Assembly: GCF_900186835.1 (NCBI RefSeq)
Contig: NZ_LT906448.1
Span: 1,116,001 to 1,180,000, forward strand
DNA: 64,000 nucleotides
Source of the DNA: Pasteurella dagmatis
GTDB taxonomy: Bacteria > Pseudomonadota > Gammaproteobacteria > Enterobacterales > Pasteurellaceae
Reading direction: 5' to 3'
The translations under genes and the position numbers were made by a program. Shown piece after piece: positions 9,961 through 18,437 of this stretch (position 1 is the first letter of the stretch; each line of letters opens with the position of its first letter). The notes under the pieces are model-generated. The model was not told the DNA's origin, ran no database searches, and saw only the letters and a list, made by a program, of their open reading frames with translations.

Positions 9961-10398
9961 ATGTCTAAATCCTCTTTAAGTATATTAGCCTTAGCTGGTG
10001 TTGAACCTTACAAAGAAAAAGTAGGTGAAGAATATATGAATGAAGCACAATTGCTTCATTTCAAAAAAATTTTACAAGCATGGCGTGATCAAATCATGGA
10101 CGAAGCAACTCGCACAGTAGCACATATGCAAGATGAAGCTTCAAACTTCCCTGATCCCGCAGACCGAGCAACTCAAGAAGAAGAATTTAGCTTAGAATTA
10201 CGTACCCGTGACCGTGAACGTAAATTATTAAAGAAAATTGAAAATACATTGAAAAAATTAGAAACCGGCGATTTTGGTTATTGTGATTCCTGTGGTATTG
10301 AAATTGGTATCCGCCGTTTAGAAGCTAGACCAACAGCAGATCTTTGCATTGACTGTAAAACTCTCGCTGAGATTCGTGAAAAGCAAATGGTAGGTTAA
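9961..10398 (+). CDS. dksA: RNA polymerase-binding transcription factor DksA
   Basis: DksA inserts a coiled coil into the RNA polymerase secondary channel and, with ppGpp, represses rRNA promoters and activates amino-acid promoters. The 145-aa protein has a long helical hairpin (about 35-110) with the conserved tip [11 protein letters not shown], then a C4 zinc finger CDSCGIEIG...CIDC (about 113-137). Length is close to the 151 aa of E. coli DksA. GGAG lies upstream of the ATG. It is separated from pcnB by a terminator made of paired uptake sequences, so the dksA-pcnB order is conserved but at least partly uncoupled. No anomalies. Confidence 0.97.
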   Translation: MSKSSLSILALAGVEPYKEKVGEEYMNEAQLLHFKKILQAWRDQIMDEATRTVAHMQDEASNFPDPADRATQEEEFSLELRTRDRERKLLKKIENTLKKLETGDFGYCDSCGIEIGIRRLEARPTADLCIDCKTLAEIREKQMVG

Positions 10399-10426
10399 TT
10401 TTAACCAACGTTGCAAAAATCTAAAT

Positions 10427-10458
10427 AAAAAAGTGCGGTTAATTTTACCGCACTTTTA
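10427..10458 (+). terminator. Terminator made of inverted DNA uptake sequences (dksA)
   Basis: AAAAGTGCGGT (10429-10439) and ACCGCACTTTT (10447-10457) form an 11-bp stem with a 7-nt loop and a T-rich 3' side. The arms are two complete Hin-type uptake signal cores in opposite orientation, a common Haemophilus arrangement in which uptake sequences double as terminators. Confidence 0.85.
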
Positions 10459-10482
10459 TAATTTTAATATTATAAGTTATTG

Positions 10483-11982
10483 ATGAGGTTAACTATTTTA
10501 AAGTACATCAAAAATCTGTTTCACAAAAAATCGAAAGCACATTTAGTCGACATTACAAAAACAGATTCTCAACCTAAACAATCCAATCAACAATCTGAAA
10601 GAGCTACCCCAGCTTTTGTTCAGTCAACTAGTTCAACACCAAAAAACTCAAATCAATCATCTCGTTACAATCAACACATTGTTAAGGCCTCACTGCACGG
10701 TATTACACCAAGAATGATCAACCGTAATGCAATCGCAGTAATAGAAAAATTACATCGCCAAGGATTTGAGGCTTATATTGTAGGTGGTTGCTTACGCGAC
10801 TTGCTGCTTGGAAAGCACCCAAAAGATTTTGATGTGGTGACTAGCGCTCGTCCAGAGCAAATTCAAAACATCTTTCAACGCCAATGTCGTTTAGTGGGGC
10901 GTCGTTTCCGTCTCGCGCATATTATGTTTGGGCGAGACATCATTGAAGTTGCTACTTTTCGAGCAAATCACACAGAAAGTCGTAATGAAAACCACGCTAA
11001 ACGTAGTGAAGAAGGAATGCTATTACGCGATAACGTGTACGGCACAATTGAACAAGATGCAGAACGCCGTGATTTTACGGTTAATGCACTTTACTACAAT
11101 CCACAAGATAATACGCTACGTGATTACTTCAATGGTATCGAAGACCTCAAAGCTGGGAAGTTACGTTTAATTGGTGATCCTGCAACCCGTTACCAAGAAG
11201 ACCCTGTTCGAATGTTACGCTCAATTCGATTTATGGCAAAATTGGATATGTTCTTAGAAAAACCAAGTGAACAGCCAATTCGTGAGCTTGCGCCATTACT
11301 TAAAAATATTCCACCCGCACGTCTTTTCGATGAAAGTTTGAAATTACTACAAGCAGGATATGGGGTAAAAACCTATAAATTGTTACGTGAATATGGCTTA
11401 TTTGATCAACTTTTTCCTTCATTAATCCCTTATTTCACAGAAAAAGGAGACAGCTTTGCAGAAAAAATGATTATCACCGCATTAACCTCAACAGATGAGC
11501 GTGTGAGCGATAATTTACGTGTTAATCCTGCCTTTTTATTTGCTGCATTTTTTTGGTACCCATTCCGTGAAAAAGTAGAAATCCTAAAAAATGAAGGTGG
11601 TTTGAACAATCATGATGCTTATGCATTAGCCAGTAATGATATTTTAGAATTATTCTGCGCTGCATTAGCTGCTCCCCGTCGCCATACTGCAGTAATTCGC
11701 GATATTTGGTTCTTGCAGCTTCAATTATTGAAACGTACTGGCAATGCAACAATGCGAGTGATGGAACATCCAAAGTTCCGTGCTGCATTTGATTTATTGG
11801 TCATGCGTGCAGAGATTGAAGGAGGAGAGGCTATTGAACTTGCAGCTTGGTGGCATGAATATCAATTCAGTAATATGGAGCAACGTGATCTATTAATTAA
11901 AGAGCAACAGCGCTTGCATCCAAAACCAAAGAAAAAATATTATCGTTCGAGAAAGCGTCGCAAACCAAGAGCCGTTGAATAA
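10483..11982 (+). CDS. pcnB: Poly(A) polymerase I
   Basis: PcnB adds poly(A) tails to RNA 3' ends and so promotes RNA decay and controls antisense RNA levels. The 499-aa protein has a variable, Ser/Gln-rich N-terminus (about 1-70), then the class II nucleotidyltransferase head: YIVGGCLRDLLLGK followed by PKDFDVVTSA, which supplies the catalytic DxD. RRDFTVNALYYN and RLIGDPATRYQEDPVRMLR (about 230-250) complete the core. The C-terminus is strongly basic (KPKKKYYRSRKRRKPR), typical of bacterial poly(A) polymerases and useful for telling it from a CCA-adding enzyme. A TTG directly precedes the chosen ATG, and the ribosome site is weak, so the start is uncertain. Confidence 0.93.
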   Translation: MRLTILKYIKNLFHKKSKAHLVDITKTDSQPKQSNQQSERATPAFVQSTSSTPKNSNQSSRYNQHIVKASLHGITPRMINRNAIAVIEKLHRQGFEAYIVGGCLRDLLLGKHPKDFDVVTSARPEQIQNIFQRQCRLVGRRFRLAHIMFGRDIIEVATFRANHTESRNENHAKRSEEGMLLRDNVYGTIEQDAERRDFTVNALYYNPQDNTLRDYFNGIEDLKAGKLRLIGDPATRYQEDPVRMLRSIRFMAKLDMFLEKPSEQPIRELAPLLKNIPPARLFDESLKLLQAGYGVKTYKLLREYGLFDQLFPSLIPYFTEKGDSFAEKMIITALTSTDERVSDNLRVNPAFLFAAFFWYPFREKVEILKNEGGLNNHDAYALASNDILELFCAALAAPRRHTAVIRDIWFLQLQLLKRTGNATMRVMEHPKFRAAFDLLVMRAEIEGGEAIELAAWWHEYQFSNMEQRDLLIKEQQRLHPKPKKKYYRSRKRRKPRAVE

Positions 11983-11991
11983 GGATAGCTA

Positions 11992-12471
11992 ATGAAACGT
12001 TGTTATATCGCTTTAGGTAGTAATCTCAATACTCCTATTGAGCAATTAAATTCTGCTTTATCTGCACTATCTGAACTACCTAACAGTCAGCTTGTTCAAG
12101 TAAGTTCTTTTTATCAAAGTAAACCACTGGGACCACAAGATCAACCTGATTATGTAAATGCTGTAGCTTGTTTAGACACACAACTTGAACCATTGGCTTT
12201 GTTAGATCATCTACAACATATTGAAAATACACAAGGCCGCATTCGTGTTCGTCGTTGGGGCGAAAGAACTTTGGATTTAGATATTTTATTATATAACGAT
12301 GAAATAATACAAACTGAACGTTTAACAGTACCACACTATGATATGCACCAACGTGAATTTGTTATTATTCCATTATTTGAAATTGCACCTGATCTTTACT
12401 TACCAAATGGGCTGAAAGTTGCTGAACTTGCAACTCAATTTATTCATCATCAAATGCAATTATTAAAATAA
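11992..12471 (+). CDS. folK: 2-amino-4-hydroxy-6-hydroxymethyldihydropteridine pyrophosphokinase
   Basis: FolK (HPPK) transfers pyrophosphate from ATP to hydroxymethyl-dihydropterin, the step before dihydropteroate synthase in folate synthesis; cytoplasmic. The 159-aa protein matches the family: IALGSNLNTP at the start, SSFYQSKPLGP, and the signature RRWGERTLDLDILLY at about 83-97, which carries the two Mg-binding aspartates. The start has AAGGAT eight bases ahead. It lies 9 bp after pcnB, the same pair as in E. coli, so the two are co-transcribed, and it ends at a terminator shared with the convergent metX. Confidence 0.97.
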   Translation: MKRCYIALGSNLNTPIEQLNSALSALSELPNSQLVQVSSFYQSKPLGPQDQPDYVNAVACLDTQLEPLALLDHLQHIENTQGRIRVRRWGERTLDLDILLYNDEIIQTERLTVPHYDMHQREFVIIPLFEIAPDLYLPNGLKVAELATQFIHHQMQLLK

Positions 12472-12479
12472 CAAAAAAT

Positions 12480-12530
12480 AGGACCGCACTTAGATATCCG
12501 TATCTTTTAGGAGCAAGTGCGGTCTATTTT
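12480..12530. terminator. Bidirectional terminator between folK and metX (inverted uptake sequences)
   Basis: GACCGCACTT (12482-12491) pairs with AAGTGCGGTC (12515-12524) across a 23-nt loop. T-rich tracts follow on both strands (TATTTT on plus, CCTATTTTTT on minus), so it can serve both folK and the convergent metX. Both arms are full uptake signal cores. Confidence 0.8.
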
Positions 12531-12541
12531 ATGTAAATTCT

Positions 12542-13624
12542 TTAGTTATATTCTGGTGCTAATGCTGCACGAATCTTTCCTTCGAATACAGCGTAATCAA
12601 CCAGAAAAGCATCATGCCCATAATCAGAATAACACTCAAAGTAACTCAATTGTACACCATTTTCTTCCAATAGTTTTCTACTTTTATGCAATTCTACTAA
12701 TTTGAATAGCTGATCGTTCTCAATTGCAACAAGTGTATATCTAGCCTTAATACGGGACAATGCTGTTTTGATGTCAGAATAACCAAAACTAGGATCATAC
12801 AAATCAAGAGCCCTGAGTAAATGCAAATAACTATTTGCATCAAAACGCGCTAAAAATTTCTGCCCTTGATAACTTAAGTAAGATTCCACTTGAAAATAAT
12901 CGCCCCAAAACTTCGGTTCTGCTTTAGTTGCACGTCCAAATGCTTTTGTTAATTGCAAATCTGTTCGATAGGTCAACATTCCTAACATACGTGCAATCGC
13001 AAGTCCTTTTTCAGGAGCCTCACTTTCATAGTAGTCACCGCCATTAAAATTGGGATCATTAATTACAGCTTGGCGCATTATGTGGTTAAATCCAATAGCT
13101 TCTGCTCCAAAAAATAAGGAAGAACAAAGATTTACGATGTTATCAACAAAATCAGGATAATCAATTGCCCACTGCGTTGCTTGCATTCCACCGAAAGATC
13201 CACCGATCACTGCATGCAAATGAGGAATATCTAATTTATCCAATAAGGCTTTTTGCACACGAATAATATCTTGCACGATAATATTCGGGAACTGACTACC
13301 ATAAGGCTTCTGCGTTGTCGGTTGTAAAGAAGAGGGACCAGTTGTCCCTTTACAGCCACCCAATACATTTGAGCACACGAAAAAATAGCGCGATGTATCA
13401 AGAGCGAGTCCTGGGCCAATAAAACTCTGCCACCACCCTTGACGATCATCATCAAAATAAGGCTCTGCATCCCCTGTTAATGCGTGGCAAAGCAAAACAA
13501 CATTACTCTTATTTGGGTTTAGTGTCCCATAAGTTTGGTAAGCAACATCAATATATTGCAATTGCCCACCTAAACATAAATTCAAAGGGGTATCGGTAAA
13601 GAGAGTTACAGTTTGCACAGCCAT
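12542..13624 (-). CDS. metX: Homoserine O-acetyltransferase
   Basis: MetX acetylates homoserine from acetyl-CoA, the first committed step of methionine synthesis; H. influenzae uses MetX in place of the E. coli MetA succinyltransferase. The protein (360 aa from the chosen start) is an alpha/beta hydrolase: [11 protein letters not shown] oxyanion region, nucleophile elbow [11 protein letters not shown] (Ser about 140), then Asp in ENDQL and His in YGHDAFL to complete the triad. I prefer the ATG at 13624 (MAVQTV) over one at 13636, since only the former has a purine-rich site upstream and matches the usual family N-terminus. Tandem MetJ-like boxes lie 75 bp upstream. Confidence 0.95.
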   Translation of the reverse strand: MAVQTVTLFTDTPLNLCLGGQLQYIDVAYQTYGTLNPNKSNVVLLCHALTGDAEPYFDDDRQGWWQSFIGPGLALDTSRYFFVCSNVLGGCKGTTGPSSLQPTTQKPYGSQFPNIIVQDIIRVQKALLDKLDIPHLHAVIGGSFGGMQATQWAIDYPDFVDNIVNLCSSLFFGAEAIGFNHIMRQAVINDPNFNGGDYYESEAPEKGLAIARMLGMLTYRTDLQLTKAFGRATKAEPKFWGDYFQVESYLSYQGQKFLARFDANSYLHLLRALDLYDPSFGYSDIKTALSRIKARYTLVAIENDQLFKLVELHKSRKLLEENGVQLSYFECYSDYGHDAFLVDYAVFEGKIRAALAPEYN

Positions 13625-13698
13625 TCTGTCGTCCATTATTTATTGTTGTGTTTGCAATAAATGCAATAATGTTTGCCTAACGTTAAAATTTCGATTTC

Positions 13699-13722
13699 GG
13701 AAGTCTAAACGTCTTTACGTAT
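13699..13722 (-). promoter_or_regulatory. Three tandem met boxes (MetJ operator) upstream of metX
   Basis: On the metX strand three adjacent 8-mers read ATACGTAA, AGACGTTT and AGACTTCC. Against the MetJ consensus AGACGTCT they match at 5, 7 and about 6 of 8 positions. MetJ binds cooperatively to such tandem octamers with S-adenosylmethionine as co-repressor. The array sits 75 bp before the metX ATG. The arrangement is seen; MetJ control is inferred. Confidence 0.68.
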
Positions 13723-13793
13723 AAATCTACTAAAATTCAGCTTGCACTTCAACCCTTTTTTCATTATGGTAAATCTAATTTTGATAAATTTTA

Positions 13794-14492
13794 ATGCATA
13801 GAATGATTGCCTTATCTTCAATATTAAAACATTCATCTTTGAAGCGTGCATTCCGCTATCTAATAGCAGCTCTCTTATGTTCTATCATTTCCTTAGTTGT
13901 TATCGATCAAGCAATAGGCTTTTATGTTCGCAATCAAATTTATACCGATATAAATAAGCTGCCTTATCGACCATATGGTGTTGTATTAGGTACATCAAAA
14001 TACTTCGGACAAAACTCAATCAACTTGTTCTATCACAATCGTTTACTTTCTACTTATGAACTGTTTTCAGCCGGTAAAGTTGATTATTTACTGTTAAGTG
14101 GCGATAATAGAACACTTCAATACAATGAACCCCGCACAATGTTTCAAGACCTCAAAAAAATGGGTATTTCTACGGAATTTATGTATATGGATTTTGCAGG
14201 ATTTAGGACTCTTGATTCAGTTATTCGTGCTGATCGAGTTTTTAAAGCACATTCTTTTACAATTATTACACAGAAATTTCACTGCGAACGTGCATTATTC
14301 ATTGCTAAATATCACAATATTGATGCAATTTGCTTTGTAGCAAACTACCCTCAAGGCTACCATTTTGTAAGATTTAGGGAATTTTTTGCCCGTTTACAGC
14401 TTTTATGGGATATTCTAATTGAAAAGGAACCGCACTTTTTAGGACAGCCAGAACCCCTGCCCTCTCCCGTAACGATTCCTATCATTGAGTAA
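13794..14492 (+). CDS. sanA: SanA/YdcF-like inner-membrane DUF218 protein
   Basis: A 232-aa protein with one N-terminal transmembrane helix (about 22-42) and a DUF218 domain. Family motifs are VVLGTSKYFGQNSINLFYHNR, DYLLLSGDN and EPRTMFQDLKKMGI, then ITQKFHCERALFIAKY. SanA relatives are needed for the envelope barrier, for example vancomycin resistance at high temperature in E. coli; the biochemical activity is unsettled. The start ATG has little ribosome-site sequence, and a downstream ATG (MIALSS) is possible. It is divergent from metX and convergent with cra. A DNA uptake sequence lies in the 3' end (14429-14437). Confidence 0.85.
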   Translation: MHRMIALSSILKHSSLKRAFRYLIAALLCSIISLVVIDQAIGFYVRNQIYTDINKLPYRPYGVVLGTSKYFGQNSINLFYHNRLLSTYELFSAGKVDYLLLSGDNRTLQYNEPRTMFQDLKKMGISTEFMYMDFAGFRTLDSVIRADRVFKAHSFTIITQKFHCERALFIAKYHNIDAICFVANYPQGYHFVRFREFFARLQLLWDILIEKEPHFLGQPEPLPSPVTIPIIE

Positions 14493-14503
14493 TAGTTATG
14501 ACA

Positions 14504-15490
14504 CTAAGCACATTTTTCAATCAGATCACGAACAATGATATCTTGTGCTTGCAAACTATCTTTGTATTTAACAGAATCAAGAACTAAACTTAGTAATGAT
14601 TGAACAATTTTTTCATGATTTTGAACACAACAAATAACATCATTATCAAGGAAGTCTAGCATTTCATGATGGCCAAAAGTCGCAATCACTAAATCTTTTG
14701 GAATACCGTCCTCGCGTTTCACTAAAACCTTCAGAATACCTTGTAATAAACTCAATGAAGTCACAAAGATAGCATCAGGCATTTCATTTTTTTCCAACCA
14801 ACTACGAAATACATTTTCTGAGGCTGATTTATGAAACTTATCCGCATAAACAAAGTTGATTGATTTTCCTTGCTCTCGTAACGCATCACGGAAACCTTTT
14901 TCACGCGAAAAGCTCATTGATAAGCTTGGAAATGCTCCAAAAAATAAAATCTTTGTATGATTTGGGTGCTTATTCACTAACCGTTGTGCTAACCGATAAG
15001 CATCGCCCTCATCATCAGTTAGTAGCATTGTTGCATTACTTTTCAATTGACGATCAAAAGCAATCACTGGCACATTTGCCACACGCTGGTAAAAATCCGT
15101 ATCAAAAGGTAATGCTGTTGATACGATCAACGCATCAATACGACGTTGAAATAAGTTCTTCGCACATTGGATTTCATTTTCAGCACTATCATTAGAACAA
15201 GCGATAAGTAATTGATACCCTCTTTCACGAAAACTGTTTTCTAAACGATTTGCAATTTTCGCATAACTTACATTCTCAAAATCAGGTACGATCAAGCCGA
15301 TTGTATTACTTTTACCTGCGCGTAATCCTGCAGCCATTGCATTCGGTTTAAAATCATATTTTTTAATCAGTTTTTCAACCTTTTCAATAGTCTGATCACT
15401 TACTCGATACTGCTTTGCTTTCCCATTCACTACATAACTTGCGGTCGTACGAGAGACACCTGCCAGCTTAGCTAATTCTTCTAATTTCAC
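14504..15490 (-). CDS. cra: LacI-family catabolite repressor/activator Cra (FruR)
   Basis: Cra senses fructose-1-phosphate (or fructose-1,6-bisphosphate) and controls glycolytic and gluconeogenic genes. The N-terminus KLEELAKLAGVSRTTASYV is nearly the E. coli Cra helix-turn-helix, followed by NGKAKQYRVSD and the hinge helix NAMAAGLRAGKS, then a periplasmic-binding-like effector domain (about 62-325). I place the start at GTG 15490 rather than the GTG two codons earlier: AAGGAG is then five bases away and the protein starts MKLEE, as in E. coli, which also uses GTG. It stands alone; the usual fructose PTS genes are not in the window. Promoter motifs in the AT-rich upstream 430 bp are not clear. 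Confidence 0.92.
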   Translation of the reverse strand: MKLEELAKLAGVSRTTASYVVNGKAKQYRVSDQTIEKVEKLIKKYDFKPNAMAAGLRAGKSNTIGLIVPDFENVSYAKIANRLENSFRERGYQLLIACSNDSAENEIQCAKNLFQRRIDALIVSTALPFDTDFYQRVANVPVIAFDRQLKSNATMLLTDDEGDAYRLAQRLVNKHPNHTKILFFGAFPSLSMSFSREKGFRDALREQGKSINFVYADKFHKSASENVFRSWLEKNEMPDAIFVTSLSLLQGILKVLVKREDGIPKDLVIATFGHHEMLDFLDNDVICCVQNHEKIVQSLLSLVLDSVKYKDSLQAQDIIVRDLIEKCA

Positions 15491-15496
15491 ATTCAC

Positions 15497-15869
15497 TCCT
15501 TAAATGTTGCAATCTATAAATTCATAAAACATTTTTATTGTCCAGAACATTTCTTTACTCCTCCATTTGTAAAGAAATGTAAATAATAATGTTTAAAATT
15601 ATATCATTATTATGATCCAACACACAAAGCGGGAAAATCACTTTTTTGATATGAATATATCTATATGAAACAATAATTTTCTCTAATTTACTTTATTTAC
15701 CCCGTATATTTTCTATTTTTTCAATTATTATCACTCTTAGATAAAATAATGATAACTACTCAAACACCCAAAATGTAAATAAATGTAAATAATAAAATAC
15801 TGGCAAAAATAGATAAATAAGCTCAATTTGAATAAAAAAACCTATTCACATTAAAAATATCCAAATATA
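15497..15869. other. Intergenic AT-rich stretch between cra and ilvH with no gene
   Basis: About 370 bp of very AT-rich DNA. I see a repeated 12-mer-like element AATGTAAATAAT (near 15588 and again in tandem form near 15774-15792), but no open frame with a ribosome site and no RNA gene. It must contain the cra promoter, read leftward. Confidence 0.5.
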
Positions 15870-15901
15870 AAAAATACGGCTTAATCTAAAATTAAGCCGC
15901 A
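15870..15901 (-). terminator. Rho-independent terminator after ilvH
   Basis: CGGCTTAAT (15877-15885) pairs with ATTAAGCCG (15891-15899) over a 5-nt loop. On the minus strand the stem is followed by TATTTTTT. It lies 26 bp beyond the ilvH stop and closes the ilvIH operon. Confidence 0.85.
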
Positions 15902-15926
15902 CTTTCTGGTATTAAAAAAGAAAAAA

Positions 15927-16418
15927 CTACAAGCAATTCTTCTCACCACGAGATAAACTAATTAATCCTGAACGTACAATTTCAATAATTTTTGTATCTT
16001 CTTGTATTGCACGAATAAAGGCATCAAGTTTGTCTTTCGTACCTGTCAGTTGAATTGTATAAGACTTAGGTGTGACATCTACAATTTGCCCACGATAAAT
16101 ATCCGCTAAACGCTTCAATTCATCTCTTGATCCTCCTTGAGCCTTTGCTTTAACTAACATCACTTCTCGCTCAATATGTTCGCAGTCACTTAAACTAATG
16201 ACTTTAAACACATCCACTAATTTATGTAATTGCTTTTCAATTTGCTCCAATACTTTTTCATCGCCATAGGCTTCAATAGTCATTCGCGATAACGTCGGAT
16301 CATCAGTAGGTGCAACAGTTAAACTTTCTATGTTGAATGCACGTTGAGAAAATAATGCAACCACACGAGATAACGCTCCAGATTCGTTTTCTAACAAAAC
16401 AGATAAAATTCTACGCAT
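15927..16418 (-). CDS. ilvH: Acetolactate synthase isozyme III, small regulatory subunit
   Basis: IlvH binds the catalytic IlvI subunit, raises its activity and confers valine feedback inhibition in branched-chain amino acid synthesis. At 163 aa it is the same length as E. coli IlvH. The N-terminal ACT domain (about 2-75) begins RRILSVLLENESGALSRVV, with the Asn and Gly positions that bind valine conserved. The C-terminal domain (about 80-160) contains RGQIVDVTPKSYTIQLTG. Its ATG overlaps the ilvI stop by one base (TAATG), so translation is coupled. Confidence 0.97.
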   Translation of the reverse strand: MRRILSVLLENESGALSRVVALFSQRAFNIESLTVAPTDDPTLSRMTIEAYGDEKVLEQIEKQLHKLVDVFKVISLSDCEHIEREVMLVKAKAQGGSRDELKRLADIYRGQIVDVTPKSYTIQLTGTKDKLDAFIRAIQEDTKIIEIVRSGLISLSRGEKNCL

Positions 16419-18136
16419 TATACATTCTCCGATTTAGTTAAGATCATCTCATTCATAGCTCCCCCTCGTACTTGCATTGGATACACGTGTTCTGTTGCAT
16501 CAACATTAATGTCAACAAACACTAACCTATCTTTTATAGAGAATGCCTGAGTTAATTTTTCCTCTAACTCATTCGGTGTATTAATTTGAATACCAATATG
16601 TCCATAAGCTTCAGCAAGTTTGACAAAATTCGGCAATGAATTCATATAAGACTGTGAATGACGTCCTGAATAAATAATATCTTGCCACTGTTTTACCATC
16701 CCTAGGAAACGATTATTTAAACTAATAATCACAATCGGAATTTCATATTGTTGTGCAGTAGAAAGTTCCTGGATGTTCATTTGAATGCTACCATCTCCCG
16801 TCACACACACCACCGTAGATTCTGGATACGCTAATTTGGCCCCTAAAGCAGCTGGCAAACCAAATCCCATAGTACCTAACCCACCTGAATTAATCCAACG
16901 GCGAGGCTTATCAAATGGATAATGTAAGGCAGCAAACATTTGATGTTGCCCAACATCTGATGCAATATAAGCATCGCCTTTTGTTAAACGGTAAACCATT
17001 TCTATCACTTGCTGTGGCTTGATCACTTGACTATTACGCTCAAAATCCAAGCACTTCACAGCTTTCCATTGTTCAATTTCCAGCCACCATTCATCAAGAT
17101 TAGCTTGAGATTTTATTAAATTTTCATCTTCTAATAACGCTAAAAACTCATTTAATACTTTTTCTGCACTACCTACGATTGGAATTGCTGATAGCACATT
17201 TTTTGAAATCGAGCTAGGATCAATATCAATATGGATCACTTTGGCATTTGGACAATATTTGGCTAAATTATTGGTTGTTCGATCATCAAAACGCACACCA
17301 ATCCCTAGAATAACATCACTATGGTGCATGGCATTATTGGCTTCGTAAGTACCATGCATCCCCAACATTCCCAAAAACTGCTTATCTGAACTTGGATAAG
17401 CCCCTAACCCCATTAAAGACGATGTCACTGGCAAATTTAACGTTTGAGCAAAACGAGTTACTTGTTCACTGCAATTCGCAATAATTACTCCACCACCAAC
17501 AAATAACACCGGCTTTTTCGCTACAAGTAGGGCTTTCAATGCTTTCTTAATCTGCCCTTTATGCCCATAGACTGTTGGGTTATAAGAACGCAATTCAACT
17601 TTGTCTGGATAATGGTAAGTATATTTATTTGCTGGATTGACCACATCTTTAGGTAAATCGATAACCACAGGTCCAGGGCGCCCTGTTGAAGCAATATAAA
17701 ATGCTTTTTTGATCACCTCAGGAATATCTTCCGCACTTTTTACCAAAAAACTGTGTTTTACCACTGGGCGAGAAATTCCAATCATATCGCATTCTTGAAA
17801 CGCATCACTACCGATTAAACCAGACATCACTTGACCGGATAAAATCACCATTGGAATAGAATCCATATAAGCCGTAGCAATGCCCGTAATGGTATTAGTT
17901 GCCCCTGGCCCTGAAGTCACAAGCACGCAACCGACTTTTCCAGTTGCTCGAGCATAGCCATCTGCCATATGCACAGCGGCTTGCTCGTGACGGACAAGAA
18001 TATGCTCAATCCCACCTAATGTATGAATTGCATCATAAATATCTAAAACAGATCCACCAGGATAGCCAAACAAAAATTCGACGCCCTCATCCCTCAAAGA
18101 CTGTACAACCATTTCTGCGCCTGACAACTTTTTCAT
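16418..18136 (-). CDS. ilvI: Acetolactate synthase isozyme III, large catalytic subunit
   Basis: IlvI condenses two pyruvates to acetolactate, or pyruvate with 2-ketobutyrate, using thiamine pyrophosphate and FAD. The 572-aa protein has the N-terminal PYR domain ([13 protein letters not shown], catalytic Glu in [17 protein letters not shown], about 47-60), a central FAD-binding domain and a C-terminal PP domain with the TPP motif [17 protein letters not shown] (about 430-447). I start at ATG 18136, which has GAGAGG five bases ahead; a GTG at 18142 would overlap that ribosome site. No attenuator leader peptide is visible, consistent with Lrp-type control of ilvIH in E. coli. Confidence 0.97.
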   Translation of the reverse strand: MKKLSGAEMVVQSLRDEGVEFLFGYPGGSVLDIYDAIHTLGGIEHILVRHEQAAVHMADGYARATGKVGCVLVTSGPGATNTITGIATAYMDSIPMVILSGQVMSGLIGSDAFQECDMIGISRPVVKHSFLVKSAEDIPEVIKKAFYIASTGRPGPVVIDLPKDVVNPANKYTYHYPDKVELRSYNPTVYGHKGQIKKALKALLVAKKPVLFVGGGVIIANCSEQVTRFAQTLNLPVTSSLMGLGAYPSSDKQFLGMLGMHGTYEANNAMHHSDVILGIGVRFDDRTTNNLAKYCPNAKVIHIDIDPSSISKNVLSAIPIVGSAEKVLNEFLALLEDENLIKSQANLDEWWLEIEQWKAVKCLDFERNSQVIKPQQVIEMVYRLTKGDAYIASDVGQHQMFAALHYPFDKPRRWINSGGLGTMGFGLPAALGAKLAYPESTVVCVTGDGSIQMNIQELSTAQQYEIPIVIISLNNRFLGMVKQWQDIIYSGRHSQSYMNSLPNFVKLAEAYGHIGIQINTPNELEEKLTQAFSIKDRLVFVDINVDATEHVYPMQVRGGAMNEMILTKSENV

Positions 18137-18356
18137 TTTCACCTCTCAAAATGACTACTATTTTTTTATATTTATCTTGTTATGTTACAAGAATGTTAAA
18201 AAGCAATATTCTTTTAAGTGTTGTATCGAAAAGGCCATTCACTGTCTAGTGATTTTTAACTGGTAAAAGAGAATAAAAAAGACATCAAATAGAATTTAAA
18301 ACTAAAAATAAATAATTATTAAGAATAAAATATCATCACAACTATAAAAAACATAA

Positions 18357-18382
18357 AAAATGCGACATGGAGTCGCATTTTA
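18357..18382 (-). terminator. Terminator downstream of the NhaC-family gene
   Basis: AAAATGCGAC (18357-18366) and GTCGCATTTT (18372-18381) form a 10-bp stem with a 5-nt loop. On the minus strand it ends in TTTTTTATGTTTT. It closes the transporter transcript and separates it from ilvI. The rest of the 299-bp gap holds the ilvI promoter region and a CRP-like palindrome. Confidence 0.85.
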
Positions 18383-18415
18383 TAAATATATGATAAATTT
18401 GAAAAATTTATTGTA

Positions 18416-18437
18416 AAGTGTGATCTAGATCACATTT
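18416..18437. promoter_or_regulatory. Near-perfect CRP-type palindrome at the 3' end of the transporter gene
   Basis: The core TGTGATCTAGATCACA (18419-18434) is an exact 16-bp palindrome, and the flanks (AAG on the left, TTT on the right) leave a single mismatch to the 22-bp E. coli CRP consensus. It touches the stop codon of the NhaC-family gene and is 283 bp upstream of ilvI, with a terminator between. The position does not fit an ordinary promoter-proximal site for either gene. Confidence 0.7.

Noticed and set aside
15732-15752. Possible Fur box (GATAA-rich run)
   Set aside because: It lacks the required hexamer arrangement and sits in generally AT-rich DNA with no iron gene nearby.
15497-15869. 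Repeated AATGTAAATAAT-like elements as a CRISPR or regulatory array
   Set aside because: Only a few irregular, AT-rich copies without equal spacing; low complexity explains them.
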